Under the pieces are notes generated by a model. It was given only the letters and a program-made list of their open reading frames with translations. It had not been told where the DNA came from and did not search any database. From positions 1 through 38,112 of the forward strand of contig JAKANP010000007.1 in NCBI GenBank assembly GCA_021812345.1: a stretch of 38,112 nt of DNA. The letters are read 5' to 3'. Source of the DNA: a bacterium. Its GTDB lineage: Bacteria; Patescibacteriota; Minisyncoccia; UBA6257; JAGOQP01. Made by a program: the position numbers and the translations under genes. Positions 1 through 7,001 of this stretch are shown here, in pieces; within the stretch, counting starts at the first letter, position 1; the number at the start of each line of letters is the position of its first letter.

Positions 1-246
1 TCGGGATTGCTTAAAAAATCGGATTTGGACGAGTCAAAAATTGCCGGTTATGCGTTAAATACGGATTTGTCAAAAACAAAAGTTTCGGAGATCGTTATGG
101 ATTTTTCTACAAAACTTTTTAAGTCGCAAATGATTCCGGTAAATTTTGGAACGAGTACGGAAAATGTTTCAGTATTGTTGCCTTCTGCTGGTTTTGAAAA
201 TTATTCCGCTATTAAGGATTATATTCAGAATAAAATTTCAGAATAA
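1..246 (+). CDS. C-terminal end of an unidentified protein (partial)
   Basis: The reading frame is open from the first base, so this is the 3' end of a gene that begins outside the window; the ORF-track start at 7 is only the first start-like codon. About 81 residues remain, ending in a mixed-charge segment (KDYIQNKISE). I see no motif that identifies a family. It converges on recA, whose stop codon is 40 bases away, and no strong terminator hairpin lies between them. Confidence 0.6.
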   Translation, partial: SGLLKKSDLDESKIAGYALNTDLSKTKVSEIVMDFSTKLFKSQMIPVNFGTSTENVSVLLPSAGFENYSAIKDYIQNKISE

Positions 247-285
247 AAATATTTGACGAATTATAATCGTTCAATTTTAAATTTA

Positions 286-1299
286 TTATTCCGATTCCGC
301 CGATGATTCCACGGCTTCCAATCTCTTTTCTATTTCTTTGGCGAGTTTTTTATCTTCTTCCAATTTTTGTCTGGTAGCTTCTTGACCTACGCCCAATTTT
401 TCTCCGTTGAATGAAAAAGTATTTCCTGTTTTTGTGATGACTCCATTTTTAATGGCGACATTCATCATATCGGAAACATAAGAAATCCCTTGACCAAAAA
501 ATATATCAAACTCGGCAACTCTGAAAGGAGCGGCAACTTTATTTTTGACAACTTTGGCTTTGACATGATTGCCGATTATTTCTTCTCCTTTTTTGAGCTG
601 AGCGATTCTTCGAATGTCTATCCTGACGGAAGCGTAAAACTTAAGCGCTCTTCCCCCCGGAGTCGTTTCGGGATTTCCCCACATAACTCCGATTTGTGAA
701 CGTAATTGATTTATAAAAATAATGGTTGTATTTGATTTGGCGGCAATGGAGGTTAGTTTGCGAAGCGCTTGAGACATAAGACGCGCCTGCAGTCCGATTG
801 TTTGGTCCCCAATTTCTCCTTCAATTTCGGCTCTTGGAGTAAGCGCCGCTACCGAGTCAACCACAACGAGCTCTATAATTCCCGAGCGCGCTAGATTTTC
901 CAAAATTTGAAGCGCCTCTTCTCCGCTATCCGGCTGGGAAATCAAAAGTTCGGACGTTTTAACTCCGATTCTTTTGGCATAATCCGGGTCCATTGCGTGC
1001 TCGGCGTCGATAAAAGCGCATTTGCCTCCGTGCTTTTGGGCTTGAGCGATAACCGATAAAGCCAAAGTGGTTTTTCCCGACATTTCTGGGCCGTAAATTT
1101 CAACAATTCTTCCTCGCGGAAGTCCACCCACTCCAAGCGCTCTATCCAGCGAAAACGAACCGGTTTGAGTCGCTTCAACTTTTAGAGTTTTTCTATCGTC
1201 AAGCCGCATAATGGATCCTTCTCCAAACTTACTTTGGAGTGAGTCTATTAAATCTTGAAGGTCATTGGATTCTTTTTTTGAATCTTTATCTTTTTTCAT
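286..1299 (-). CDS. recA: Recombinase RecA
   Basis: RecA forms ATP-dependent filaments on single-stranded DNA and drives homologous recombination and the SOS response. The 337-residue protein has the family's usual length. The P-loop is GPEMSGKTT at residues 70-78, where most RecA proteins have GPESSGKTT. The L1/L2 DNA-binding region is clear ([35 protein letters not shown]-like stretch), and a charged C-terminal tail follows. The start ATG lies 8 bases after the stop of the RodZ-like gene, so the two are probably co-transcribed. No Shine-Dalgarno is visible in the AT-rich spacer. Identification is very secure. Confidence 0.98.
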   Translation of the reverse strand: MKKDKDSKKESNDLQDLIDSLQSKFGEGSIMRLDDRKTLKVEATQTGSFSLDRALGVGGLPRGRIVEIYGPEMSGKTTLALSVIAQAQKHGGKCAFIDAEHAMDPDYAKRIGVKTSELLISQPDSGEEALQILENLARSGIIELVVVDSVAALTPRAEIEGEIGDQTIGLQARLMSQALRKLTSIAAKSNTTIIFINQLRSQIGVMWGNPETTPGGRALKFYASVRIDIRRIAQLKKGEEIIGNHVKAKVVKNKVAAPFRVAEFDIFFGQGISYVSDMMNVAIKNGVITKTGNTFSFNGEKLGVGQEATRQKLEEDKKLAKEIEKRLEAVESSAESE

Positions 1300-1307
1300 T
1301 TTTGTTT

Positions 1308-2054
1308 TTAATAATTAATTATGTTGCTTGATGATGAAATTGGAACGGTGGATGTCGGCGCAGGTATCCCGCCGGGTATGCCGGTAGACGAGCTTGAATT
1401 GTTGTTTGTTGAATAAAAATCGTAGCAAATTGTTCTTCTTACCGTAACGCTGGAACCTAAAAATCTTTTTACCGTAAAATCATAATCATTTCTGCATCCG
1501 GGCTCGCTTAAAACGACCGACTGTTTGAATGTTCCGTCCGAATTGACCACCACCTCTCCGGAATTGATGCTTAATTTATCTTGCGGATTATCTATTTTTC
1601 CTTCAAGAATAAAGGTGTCCTGAGAGGTGTGAAATTGGTCTGAGGGCGGGGAAGTTATTTCTATTGAAGGTTTCCCGATAAAGCTGGAAATTTTAGGAAG
1701 CAATATTACCAAAACAACCAGGACTAAAATGGTTATAAAAAGAGTTTTTTTGTTAAAAGATTTTGGCGCATATCGGTTTAGCGGAAGAGTGTCTTTGGCG
1801 CCGGAAGTTTTTAATTCCGATTCTTTTTTATATTCCTGCCACAATGGTTCAAAATCTATTTCAAGAATTTTTGAAATGTTTTCCAGATATCCTTTGACGT
1901 AAGGAGAGGGTGGCATTTGAGAAATGTCGTTTTCCATTAACGCTTTTATATAACGGGGAGCAATACCGGTTAATTCGGAAAGTTTCTGGACATTTAACCC
2001 CTTGCTTCTGGACTCTTCTTTTAATATTTCTTTTATAGTTTTAAATTCTGTCAT
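1308..2054 (-). CDS. RodZ-like helix-turn-helix membrane protein
   Basis: The 248-residue protein has an N-terminal HTH domain of the RodZ type (about residues 8-75, with [16 protein letters not shown] as the recognition part). A charged linker follows, then one membrane helix (about 104-124, [16 protein letters not shown]) and an extracytoplasmic domain resembling the Ig/PEGA-like C-terminal part of RodZ proteins. It ends in a Ser/Pro/Thr-rich tail. By family knowledge RodZ links MreB to the envelope; whether it does so here is inferred only from domain order. It sits directly upstream of recA, 8 bases apart, and downstream of ftsK. Confidence 0.8.
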   Translation of the reverse strand: MTEFKTIKEILKEESRSKGLNVQKLSELTGIAPRYIKALMENDISQMPPSPYVKGYLENISKILEIDFEPLWQEYKKESELKTSGAKDTLPLNRYAPKSFNKKTLFITILVLVVLVILLPKISSFIGKPSIEITSPPSDQFHTSQDTFILEGKIDNPQDKLSINSGEVVVNSDGTFKQSVVLSEPGCRNDYDFTVKRFLGSSVTVRRTICYDFYSTNNNSSSSTGIPGGIPAPTSTVPISSSSNIINY

Positions 2055-2141
2055 AAAATTATTTCAAATATTCTATATTGATTATCGGGTTATGTAAAAT
2101 CGTTTCTATTTTTTATTGATTTTTTATTTTTTGTCAATGTT

Positions 2142-4241
2142 TTATTCTTCTTTTCCGACAAAAACTTCTCTTGGCTTGGCTCCGTCTCCGGGTCCGATAA
2201 TTCCTTTTTCTTCCATAATATCAAGCAATCTTGCCGCTCGAGCATAACCGACTTTTAATCTTCTTTGCAAAAGAGAGGCCGATGCTTTTTGCGCCTGTTT
2301 GACGGTTTCAATCGCTTCTTGAAGCAGTTCGTCATCGTCTTCATTCTCGGCATATTCTTCAAAAATGTCGTGTCCGCTATTTTCATTTTCTTCGCCATTT
2401 TCTTCAAACGGCAATCCTTCCTGGTTCGGGTCCGTATAATCTTCGTTGTTGTCTCTTATAAATGAGGCAACCTTTTTTATTTCATCTTCGGAAATATAAG
2501 AACCTTGAATACGTTTTGGTTTGGAAAGTTCTGCCGATACGAATAACAAATCTCCTCCACCCAAAAGTTTTTCCGCTCCGGCGGTATCCAGAATTGTTCT
2601 TGAATCTATTTGACTGGCAACTTGCAAAGCGATGCGAGCCGTGATGTTGGCTTTAATCAATCCGGTAATAACCTCAACCGACGGTCTTTGAGTCGATAGA
2701 ATCAAATGAATGCCGGTTGCGCGCGCCATTTGCGCCAAGCGAACGATGGCATTTTCCACATCTCGTCCATAAGCGGCCATGAGATCGGCCATTTCATCAA
2801 CCACAATAACAATAAACGGCAAAGGATTTTCCGAATTTTTTTTATTATAACTTTGAATATCTCTGGCTCCGGCTTTAAGTAAAATTTCATAGCGTTTGTC
2901 CATTTCGGATATTGCCCAGCGAAAAACTCCAAGAGCTTTTTTCCCTTGAGTGATGACCGGCGCAATCAAATGAGGCAGTCCGCTGTAAGCCGAAAGCTCG
3001 ACTCTTTTTGGATCGATTAAAATGAACCTTAATGTTTGCGGAGAGTTTTTATACAAGAGAGAAATTAAAATTGAATGCAACATTATTGATTTTCCTGAAC
3101 CGGTAGCTCCGGCAACCAATAAGTGAGGCATCTTTTCTATATTTCCGGTAACAATATCTCCGGTAACGTCGCGTCCGACGCAGAATCCCAGATTTCCGCT
3201 CGATGCAAATTCCGGATAGGCCATCAAACTGCCCAAACGGACAACGGCGGCGTTTTTGTTTGGGACTTCTATTCCCACATACGGCTTTCCGGGGATAGGA
3301 GCTTCTATTCTTATGGGATGAGCGCTTAATGCCAAAGAGAGGTCTTGGCTTAAAGCAGTGATGCGGGTTAATTTTATACCTTCTGCCGGACGCAATGTGT
3401 AGCGGGTGACTTTGGGTCCGATATTGATTTCTCCCATCTCAACGGCAATTCCAAAACTTTCTAAAGTTCTTTTGATTATATTGGCGTTAGCTCGCAAGTC
3501 TCCGGCATCCGGCTTTTCAGCGGACGATTTTAATAATTCCAGAGGAGGAGCTTTATAATCGACAAATTTTTTAACCGTTCCGTTTGTTTTTAATTCATTT
3601 TTATTAATCTTTTTGGGTTGAGCAATTTCCGGTTCCGTTTCTTCTTCCTCTTTTTCCTCTTCTGTTTTTTTATCCGTTTCCTGATTTTTAATTTCCTTTT
3701 CCGGAGCTACTTTAATTTCTATTTCCTCTTCTTCCTCTTCTTCCGAATCTTTTTTCCTGACTAATCTCAGAGGTCTGTCAAAAACAACAATAATTCCGAT
3801 AACCGCCGCAATAAAAAGTATTATGCTCCAAGCAATATTCCCAAACCAGACTTTCGGATAGCCGGATATTTTACCGATACTTCCTCCATCGGGCGCGATG
3901 GCTGAATCAATAAATCCCAAAGCCGACAAGAAAAATAATAAAGAGCCCCATAAGGTTGAAGAATAGATTTTTCCTTCTCTGCGATGAGAAAGGAGATTTA
4001 TGCTGATGCCGGCTAAAGTTAACGGCAAAAGTCCATAGCCCAATCCCAAAAGCGAAAATAAAAATTTGAAAATATATTTTCCCGCGTCTCCCGCCAGATT
4101 AAATCCGGAAAGCCCCAATAAAATTGCCAGCGCCAAGAAAATCAAAGCCCAAACGCTGTGAATCGTTTCTTGAGCGAGTTGTCTTGTTGATATTATTTCT
4201 TTGTTTTTTTCGCTCCTGTTATTTTTATTTTTTTTGGACAT
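2142..4241 (-). CDS. ftsK: DNA translocase FtsK/SpoIIIE
   Basis: This is a septal DNA pump that moves chromosome termini during division. The 699-residue protein has about four N-terminal membrane helices (residues 30-155), then a very acidic Glu/Lys-rich linker (about 165-215). The alpha/beta motor domain follows, with Walker A GATGSGKS at 378-385 and Walker B IVIVVDEMADLM. The last roughly 50 residues form the winged-helix gamma domain (LLQRRLKVGYARAARLLDIMEEKGIIGP) that reads polar sequences in studied homologues. It is shorter than the E. coli protein, as in Gram-positive SpoIIIE, because the linker is short. Confidence 0.97.
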   Translation of the reverse strand: MSKKNKNNRSEKNKEIISTRQLAQETIHSVWALIFLALAILLGLSGFNLAGDAGKYIFKFLFSLLGLGYGLLPLTLAGISINLLSHRREGKIYSSTLWGSLLFFLSALGFIDSAIAPDGGSIGKISGYPKVWFGNIAWSIILFIAAVIGIIVVFDRPLRLVRKKDSEEEEEEEIEIKVAPEKEIKNQETDKKTEEEKEEEETEPEIAQPKKINKNELKTNGTVKKFVDYKAPPLELLKSSAEKPDAGDLRANANIIKRTLESFGIAVEMGEINIGPKVTRYTLRPAEGIKLTRITALSQDLSLALSAHPIRIEAPIPGKPYVGIEVPNKNAAVVRLGSLMAYPEFASSGNLGFCVGRDVTGDIVTGNIEKMPHLLVAGATGSGKSIMLHSILISLLYKNSPQTLRFILIDPKRVELSAYSGLPHLIAPVITQGKKALGVFRWAISEMDKRYEILLKAGARDIQSYNKKNSENPLPFIVIVVDEMADLMAAYGRDVENAIVRLAQMARATGIHLILSTQRPSVEVITGLIKANITARIALQVASQIDSRTILDTAGAEKLLGGGDLLFVSAELSKPKRIQGSYISEDEIKKVASFIRDNNEDYTDPNQEGLPFEENGEENENSGHDIFEEYAENEDDDELLQEAIETVKQAQKASASLLQRRLKVGYARAARLLDIMEEKGIIGPGDGAKPREVFVGKEE

Positions 4242-4345
4242 TTTTTGAGTTGTCTTGAAGATTAAAAATTAACACAAATTATTTTGACGGTATAAGTTTA
4301 ACTCAATTTATGCTACAAATTCAATTGTTTTGACTTTTGATAATA

Positions 4346-4374
4346 AAAAACCCCGATTGCTCGGGATTTTTTTA
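4346..4374 (-). terminator. Terminator of the infC-rpmI-rplT operon
   Basis: On the minus strand a GC-rich hairpin (TCCCGAGCAATCGGGG) is followed by TTTTTTATTA. It begins right at the rplT stop codon. The A-run on the other side means it could also act on the plus strand. Confidence 0.8.
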
Positions 4375-4716
4375 TTTGACTGATTTTATTATTTCTTTAA
4401 AAACATCAGGATATTTATTGGCAATTTCCGAAAGAATTTTCCTGTCCAAGGCGATGTTGTTCTTTTTTAACGCCGAAATAAATTTGCTGTAAGACATATT
4501 TTCGGTTCTGACCGCGGCGTTTATTTGTGTTTGCCATAAAGCGCGATAGTTTCTCTTGTTTTCTTTTCTGCCTCTGAACATTCGACTTTGGGCGTGGAGC
4601 AAAGCTTCTTTTGCCGCTCTTTCTTTTGATTTTCTTCCCCAGCGGAATCCTTTGGTTTTTTTAAGGACCGCTCTTCTTTTTTTGTTGGCAATAGTGCCTC
4701 TTTTTACTCTTGTCAT
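4372..4716 (-). CDS. rplT: Ribosomal protein bL20
   Basis: The 114-residue basic protein matches bL20 throughout (MTRVKRG start; RRAVLKKTKGFRWGRKS; ALLHAQSRMFRGRKENKRNYRALWQTQINAAVR). bL20 binds 23S rRNA early in 50S assembly. It is the last gene of the classic infC-rpmI-rplT operon, 27 bases after rpmI. In several bacteria bL20 represses its own operon by binding the mRNA; I did not identify such a site here. Confidence 0.98.
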   Translation of the reverse strand: MTRVKRGTIANKKRRAVLKKTKGFRWGRKSKERAAKEALLHAQSRMFRGRKENKRNYRALWQTQINAAVRTENMSYSKFISALKKNNIALDRKILSEIANKYPDVFKEIIKSVK

Positions 4717-4743
4717 ATTAAAAAATTAAAACTTAAATTAAAA

Positions 4744-4926
4744 TTAAAGTGTTCCCGGTTTTGAATGCATCCTTTTTACGATAGAAGCCGCTGCTTTCCG
4801 AGCGCCTTTTTTGGCTCTTATCTGATTGGCTGTTTTTTTGGCGCGAAAATGGCATTGCGACATAACTCTATGAATTACTTTTCCATTTTTTGTAACTCTG
4901 AATCTTTTAGTTATTGATTTTTTCAT
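4744..4926 (-). CDS. rpmI: Ribosomal protein bL35
   Basis: This is a 60-residue, highly basic protein with the bL35 pattern (KRFRVTKNGKVIHR, then KKTANQIRAKKGARKAA). It is a component of the large subunit. It starts 4 bases after infC ends, so translation is probably coupled, and it is followed by rplT. Confidence 0.96.
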   Translation of the reverse strand: MKKSITKRFRVTKNGKVIHRVMSQCHFRAKKTANQIRAKKGARKAAASIVKRMHSKPGTL

Positions 4927-4930
4927 ATTT

Positions 4931-5434
4931 TTATTTTGATTTAATCATTTGCATTATCAGCCCTTTTCCTCCCGGTTGAATATTTAATGTGATTTGGTGG
5001 GGGGCTGTTATCATCTTTTCAAATTCGGCCATTTTTTTTCTTGCCCAATCTTGATTATATTTTTCTCGTCCTCTTAAAACCATCATTACTTCAACCTTAT
5101 TTCCTTTTTCTATAAATTCACCTGCCTGATTGGCTCTTATCTTTAAATCATTTTCTGCCGCTCTAACGGTGATTCTTATTTGTTTTAACTCTCCGGCTGA
5201 TTTGTGAGGTTTCTTTTTCTCCTCTTTTTTTTGCTGATATCTGAATTTGTCGTAGCTTATTATTTTTACTACCGGAGGCTTTGTTTCGGAAGCGATTTCA
5301 ACCACATCCAGTCCCTTACTTTCGGCCAGAGTCAAAGCTTGTGAAAGCGACATAATGCCGATGTTGTTTCCGGTTTCATCTATCACTCTCACTTCGGAAG
5401 ATGTTATTTGATGATTTGTCTTGACGTAATCTAT
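4931..5434 (-). CDS. infC: Translation initiation factor IF-3, likely with a rare start codon
   Basis: IF-3 binds the 30S subunit and checks start-codon pairing. The ORF track begins at a GTG (5392) giving MRVIDETGNNIG. However, the family's conserved N-terminal motif, usually N-E-Q-I before (S/P)EVRVID, is readable in frame upstream of that codon as NHQITSSEVRVID. No ATG, GTG or TTG lies between that motif and the in-frame TAA at 5449-5447. The likely start is therefore a rare codon; ATA at 5434 would give about 167 residues, close to the family's usual length. A rare start codon (AUU) and self-regulation are known for infC in enterobacteria; that the same holds here is inference. Both IF-3 domains are present. 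Confidence 0.93.
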   Translation of the reverse strand: MDYVKTNHQITSSEVRVIDETGNNIGIMSLSQALTLAESKGLDVVEIASETKPPVVKIISYDKFRYQQKKEEKKKPHKSAGELKQIRITVRAAENDLKIRANQAGEFIEKGNKVEVMMVLRGREKYNQDWARKKMAEFEKMITAPHQITLNIQPGGKGLIMQMIKSK

Positions 5435-5437
5435 ATT

Positions 5438-5462
5438 CGTTAAGAATTAATTGAACTTAACG
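5438..5462. promoter_or_regulatory. Inverted repeat just upstream of the infC start
   Basis: CGTTAAG and CTTAACG form a perfect 7-bp inverted repeat around an 11-base AT-rich loop. It ends 4 bases before the proposed ATA start codon of infC on the minus strand. A neighbouring smaller repeat (GTTAA/TTAAC) overlaps its outer arm. It could be a leader hairpin affecting infC translation; this is inferred from position only. Confidence 0.4.
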
Positions 5463-5554
5463 GTTAAAAGATTAACACAAAAAAATGATGTTTGCAAATT
5501 TTTAGAATTATATTTAGAACAAAAACAACCCGAATTGAGTTATTTTTGTTTTGC

Positions 5555-5600
5555 GAAGTGCCGTGCACTCCGTAGCTCTGCTTAGACAGAGCGAAGGAGT
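5555..5600. repeat. Diverged third copy of the hairpin repeat found after tmRNA
   Basis: The sequence GAAGTGCCGTGCACTCCGTAG...GACAGAGCGAAGGAGT matches the two exact copies at 5940 and 6139 with a few differences. Like the 5940 copy it is preceded by an AACAACCC...TTTTTGTTTT terminator-like element. The core is an imperfect hairpin, CTCCGTAGCTCTG against CAGAGCGAAGGAG. Confidence 0.75.
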
Positions 5601-5614
5601 AAGGATAATAAAGA

Positions 5615-5851
5615 TTAAATCAAATGTTTATTTCTGAACGCTATTCCGGATCCAGTTTTTAAATATCTCTCAAAATTATAAGCCGATTGTTTTTTTAAAA
5701 AAACACTAAACCACACTAGCTTATAATCACCAGTTTTAGTTGTTTTGACTGTATGCCATCCGTGATCTTTTAGGCGCTCTTTTAAATTTGATGTGGCGCC
5801 TGTATAAAATTTGTTAGCTATTTTATTTTTTAATATATAAACATAATACAT
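5615..5851 (-). CDS. Small GIY-YIG nuclease-domain protein
   Basis: The protein MYYVYILKNKIANKFYTGATSNLKERLKDHG carries the GIY-YIG signature in the form YVYI...FYTG and a conserved Arg in LKERLKDH. From this ATG it is 78 residues, the usual size of the short YhbQ/UPF0213-like group, so I prefer it to the ORF-track start at 5896, which lies in a hairpin with GTTCTCC/GGAGAAC arms. An AAGGAGAAC purine stretch lies about 16 bases upstream. It sits alone between two copies of the hairpin repeat downstream of tmRNA. Short GIY-YIG proteins are widespread and their role is not settled; a homing or repair nuclease is possible. The catalytic Glu is not certain. Confidence 0.8.
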   Translation of the reverse strand: MYYVYILKNKIANKFYTGATSNLKERLKDHGWHTVKTTKTGDYKLVWFSVFLKKQSAYNFERYLKTGSGIAFRNKHLI

Positions 5852-5908
5852 AATAAAATCATAACAGTTCTCCTTCGTTAAAACTACGGAGAACACTCCT
5901 AAACAAAA

Positions 5909-5935
5909 AACAACCCAAATTAGGTTGTTTTTGTT
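5909..5935. terminator. Bidirectional terminator-like hairpin
   Basis: AACAACC and GGTTGTT form a 7-bp stem with a 7-base loop. T-rich runs flank it on both strands (TTTTTGTTTT on plus, TTTTTTGTTT on minus). On the minus strand it lies downstream of the repeat that follows the tmRNA 3' end. Confidence 0.55.
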
Positions 5936-5939
5936 TTAC

Positions 5940-6006
5940 GAAGTGCTGCGCACTCCGTAGCTCTGTCTTTTGACAGAGCGAAGGAGTGGAGATGGTGGAA
6001 GTTGAA
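5940..6006. repeat. 67-bp direct repeat, copy 1 (contains a duplicated tmRNA 3' end)
   Basis: The 67 bases are identical to 6139-6205, offset by 199 bases. The part at 5987-6006 equals the last 20 bases of tmRNA (acceptor strand and 3' side of the T-arm). The bases beyond it (GCTCGGAC) cannot form the T-stem, so this copy is not a working tmRNA end. Confidence 0.9.
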
Positions 6007-6010
6007 GCTC

Positions 6011-6129
6011 GGACTAAAATTTTTCCGTCGAAAAATTTTGTCCAGCCGCCGTCTCGCGTCCCGATGTGCTCATCGGGACATGCTCCGACGGATTTAACTT
6101 CAACGAAAGCAAATCAATTTGCTTTCGTT
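6011..6129. other. Hairpin-rich spacer between the two direct repeats
   Basis: Three hairpins follow one another: 6011-6043 (GGAC-AAAATTTTT arms, about 13 bp with one mismatch), 6058-6079 (GTCCCGATG/CATCGGGAC, perfect 9 bp with a TGCT loop) and 6102-6129 (AACGAAAGCAAAT/ATTTGCTTTCGTT, perfect 13 bp with a 2-base centre). CCGTCG (6025-6030) can also pair with CGACGG (6087-6092). No ORF is visible here. Confidence 0.6.
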
Positions 6130-6138
6130 TTACCTTGT

Positions 6139-6205
6139 GAAGTGCTGCGCACTCCGTAGCTCTGTCTTTTGACAGAGCGAAGGAGTGGAGATGGTGGAAG
6201 TTGAA
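6139..6205. repeat. 67-bp direct repeat, copy 2 (overlaps the functional tmRNA 3' end)
   Basis: This copy is identical to 5940-6006. Its last 20 bases (6186-6205) are the 3' end of the tmRNA gene on the minus strand. The other 47 bases are the flanking hairpin GTAGCTCTGTC-TTTT-GACAGAGC and neighbouring sequence. Confidence 0.9.
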
Positions 6206-6500
6206 TCCACGTCTGGGGCGGTTTGTTAAAAATATCTACGAGCGTATCTTCTTGCGAAGCGAAATTGCTTCCTTAATTTTCTCTCAACTACGGAAGCGCT
6301 TGATGAGAGTAATTCTCATATATAACACCGGCAATTTCCCTATGAGAAATCGGGAGCCGATGGCCTATGCTTGAACTTTTTGGTTCTTATGCGTAAGCAG
6401 GTGCTAAATTGTAGTTAGCAGATTTGTTTTGGCGGATTTACAAGTCGCCGCTTGACTCGCAATTTTTAACGCGCTCGCTCCATCGATTCCCGTCATCCCC
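6186..6500 (-). ncRNA. ssrA: Transfer-messenger RNA (tmRNA)
   Basis: This RNA rescues stalled ribosomes by adding a degradation tag. On the minus strand the 5' end GGGGAUG (6500-6494) pairs with CAUCUCC (6193-6187), giving a 7-bp acceptor stem with one G-U. The 5' part (GAUGACGGGAAUCGAUGG) and the T-arm GUGGA-UUCAACU-UCCAC match tmRNA. CCA is not encoded after the discriminator A. The tag frame reads ...NKSANYNLAPAYA and stops at TAA (6389-6387), so the tag ends in the usual Ala with a hydrophobic neighbour; the exact resume codon is uncertain. The gene starts 10 bases after the smpB stop, so both probably come from one transcript. Length is about 315 nt. Confidence 0.93.
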
Positions 6501-6510
6501 CTAAAAATTA

Positions 6511-6945
6511 TCAAAAATGGCGTCGCGTTTCTTTCTCAATGTCCCGTTTTTTTATAATTTCTCTCTTGTCGGATTTCTTTTTGTGGACTCCCAATCCGAT
6601 TTCAATCTTTATCTTTCCGTTCTTGTTATACAATTTTAACGGCACGAGCGTCAAGTTTTTTGAAGATGTTTTTCCAAGCAGATATTTTATCTCGTCTTTT
6701 TTAACCAATAATCTTCTTGAACGCATCGGGTCAAAATCATCGGGAATATTTTTTGATTGATATGGGCCGATACTTGCCCCCATCAGCCAAAGTTGTCCAT
6801 TATATATTTTAACAACGGCGCCTATTATATTGGCTTTTCCGGTTCTAATCGCCTTAACCTCGTGGCCAAGCAACTCCATGCCCGCTTCCATAGTTTCTGA
6901 AATTTCGTAATCAAAATAAACTTTTTTATTCAGAATCGATTCCAT
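6511..6945 (-). CDS. smpB: SsrA-binding protein SmpB
   Basis: SmpB binds the tRNA-like domain of tmRNA and fits it into the empty A site. The 144-residue protein shows the family pattern: N-K-(K)-V/A-Y-F-D-YEI, G-E/H-V-K-A-I-R-TGKANI, then the basic DKREIIKKRDIEKE tail. That tail acts as a codon-anticodon mimic in studied homologues. Its partner RNA gene ssrA lies immediately downstream. A CATAAT box ends 6 bases before the ATG on the minus strand, so the mRNA may be nearly leaderless. Confidence 0.97.
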   Translation of the reverse strand: MESILNKKVYFDYEISETMEAGMELLGHEVKAIRTGKANIIGAVVKIYNGQLWLMGASIGPYQSKNIPDDFDPMRSRRLLVKKDEIKYLLGKTSSKNLTLVPLKLYNKNGKIKIEIGLGVHKKKSDKREIIKKRDIEKETRRHF

Positions 6946-6986
6946 AAAGACATTATGCCTTTATTTTTTTTAAAATGCGAGAGTGC

Positions 6987-6992
6987 TATAAT
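6987..6992 (+). promoter_or_regulatory. Extended -10 promoter of the beta-propeller gene
   Basis: TGC-TATAAT is an extended -10 element and ends 9 bases before the ATG at 7002. A transcript would start within about 3 bases of the start codon, so it should be leaderless or nearly so. No good -35 is visible. Confidence 0.6.
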
Positions 6993-7001
6993 AAATCCAA
7001 T

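Noticed and set aside
6420-6510. A tRNA-like T-arm (CATCGATTCCCGTCATCCCC) on the plus strand suggesting a plus-strand tRNA or tmRNA end
   Set aside because: The reverse complement is the tmRNA 5' end, and it pairs in 7 bp with the minus-strand 3' acceptor at 6187-6193; the tag ORF is also on the minus strand.
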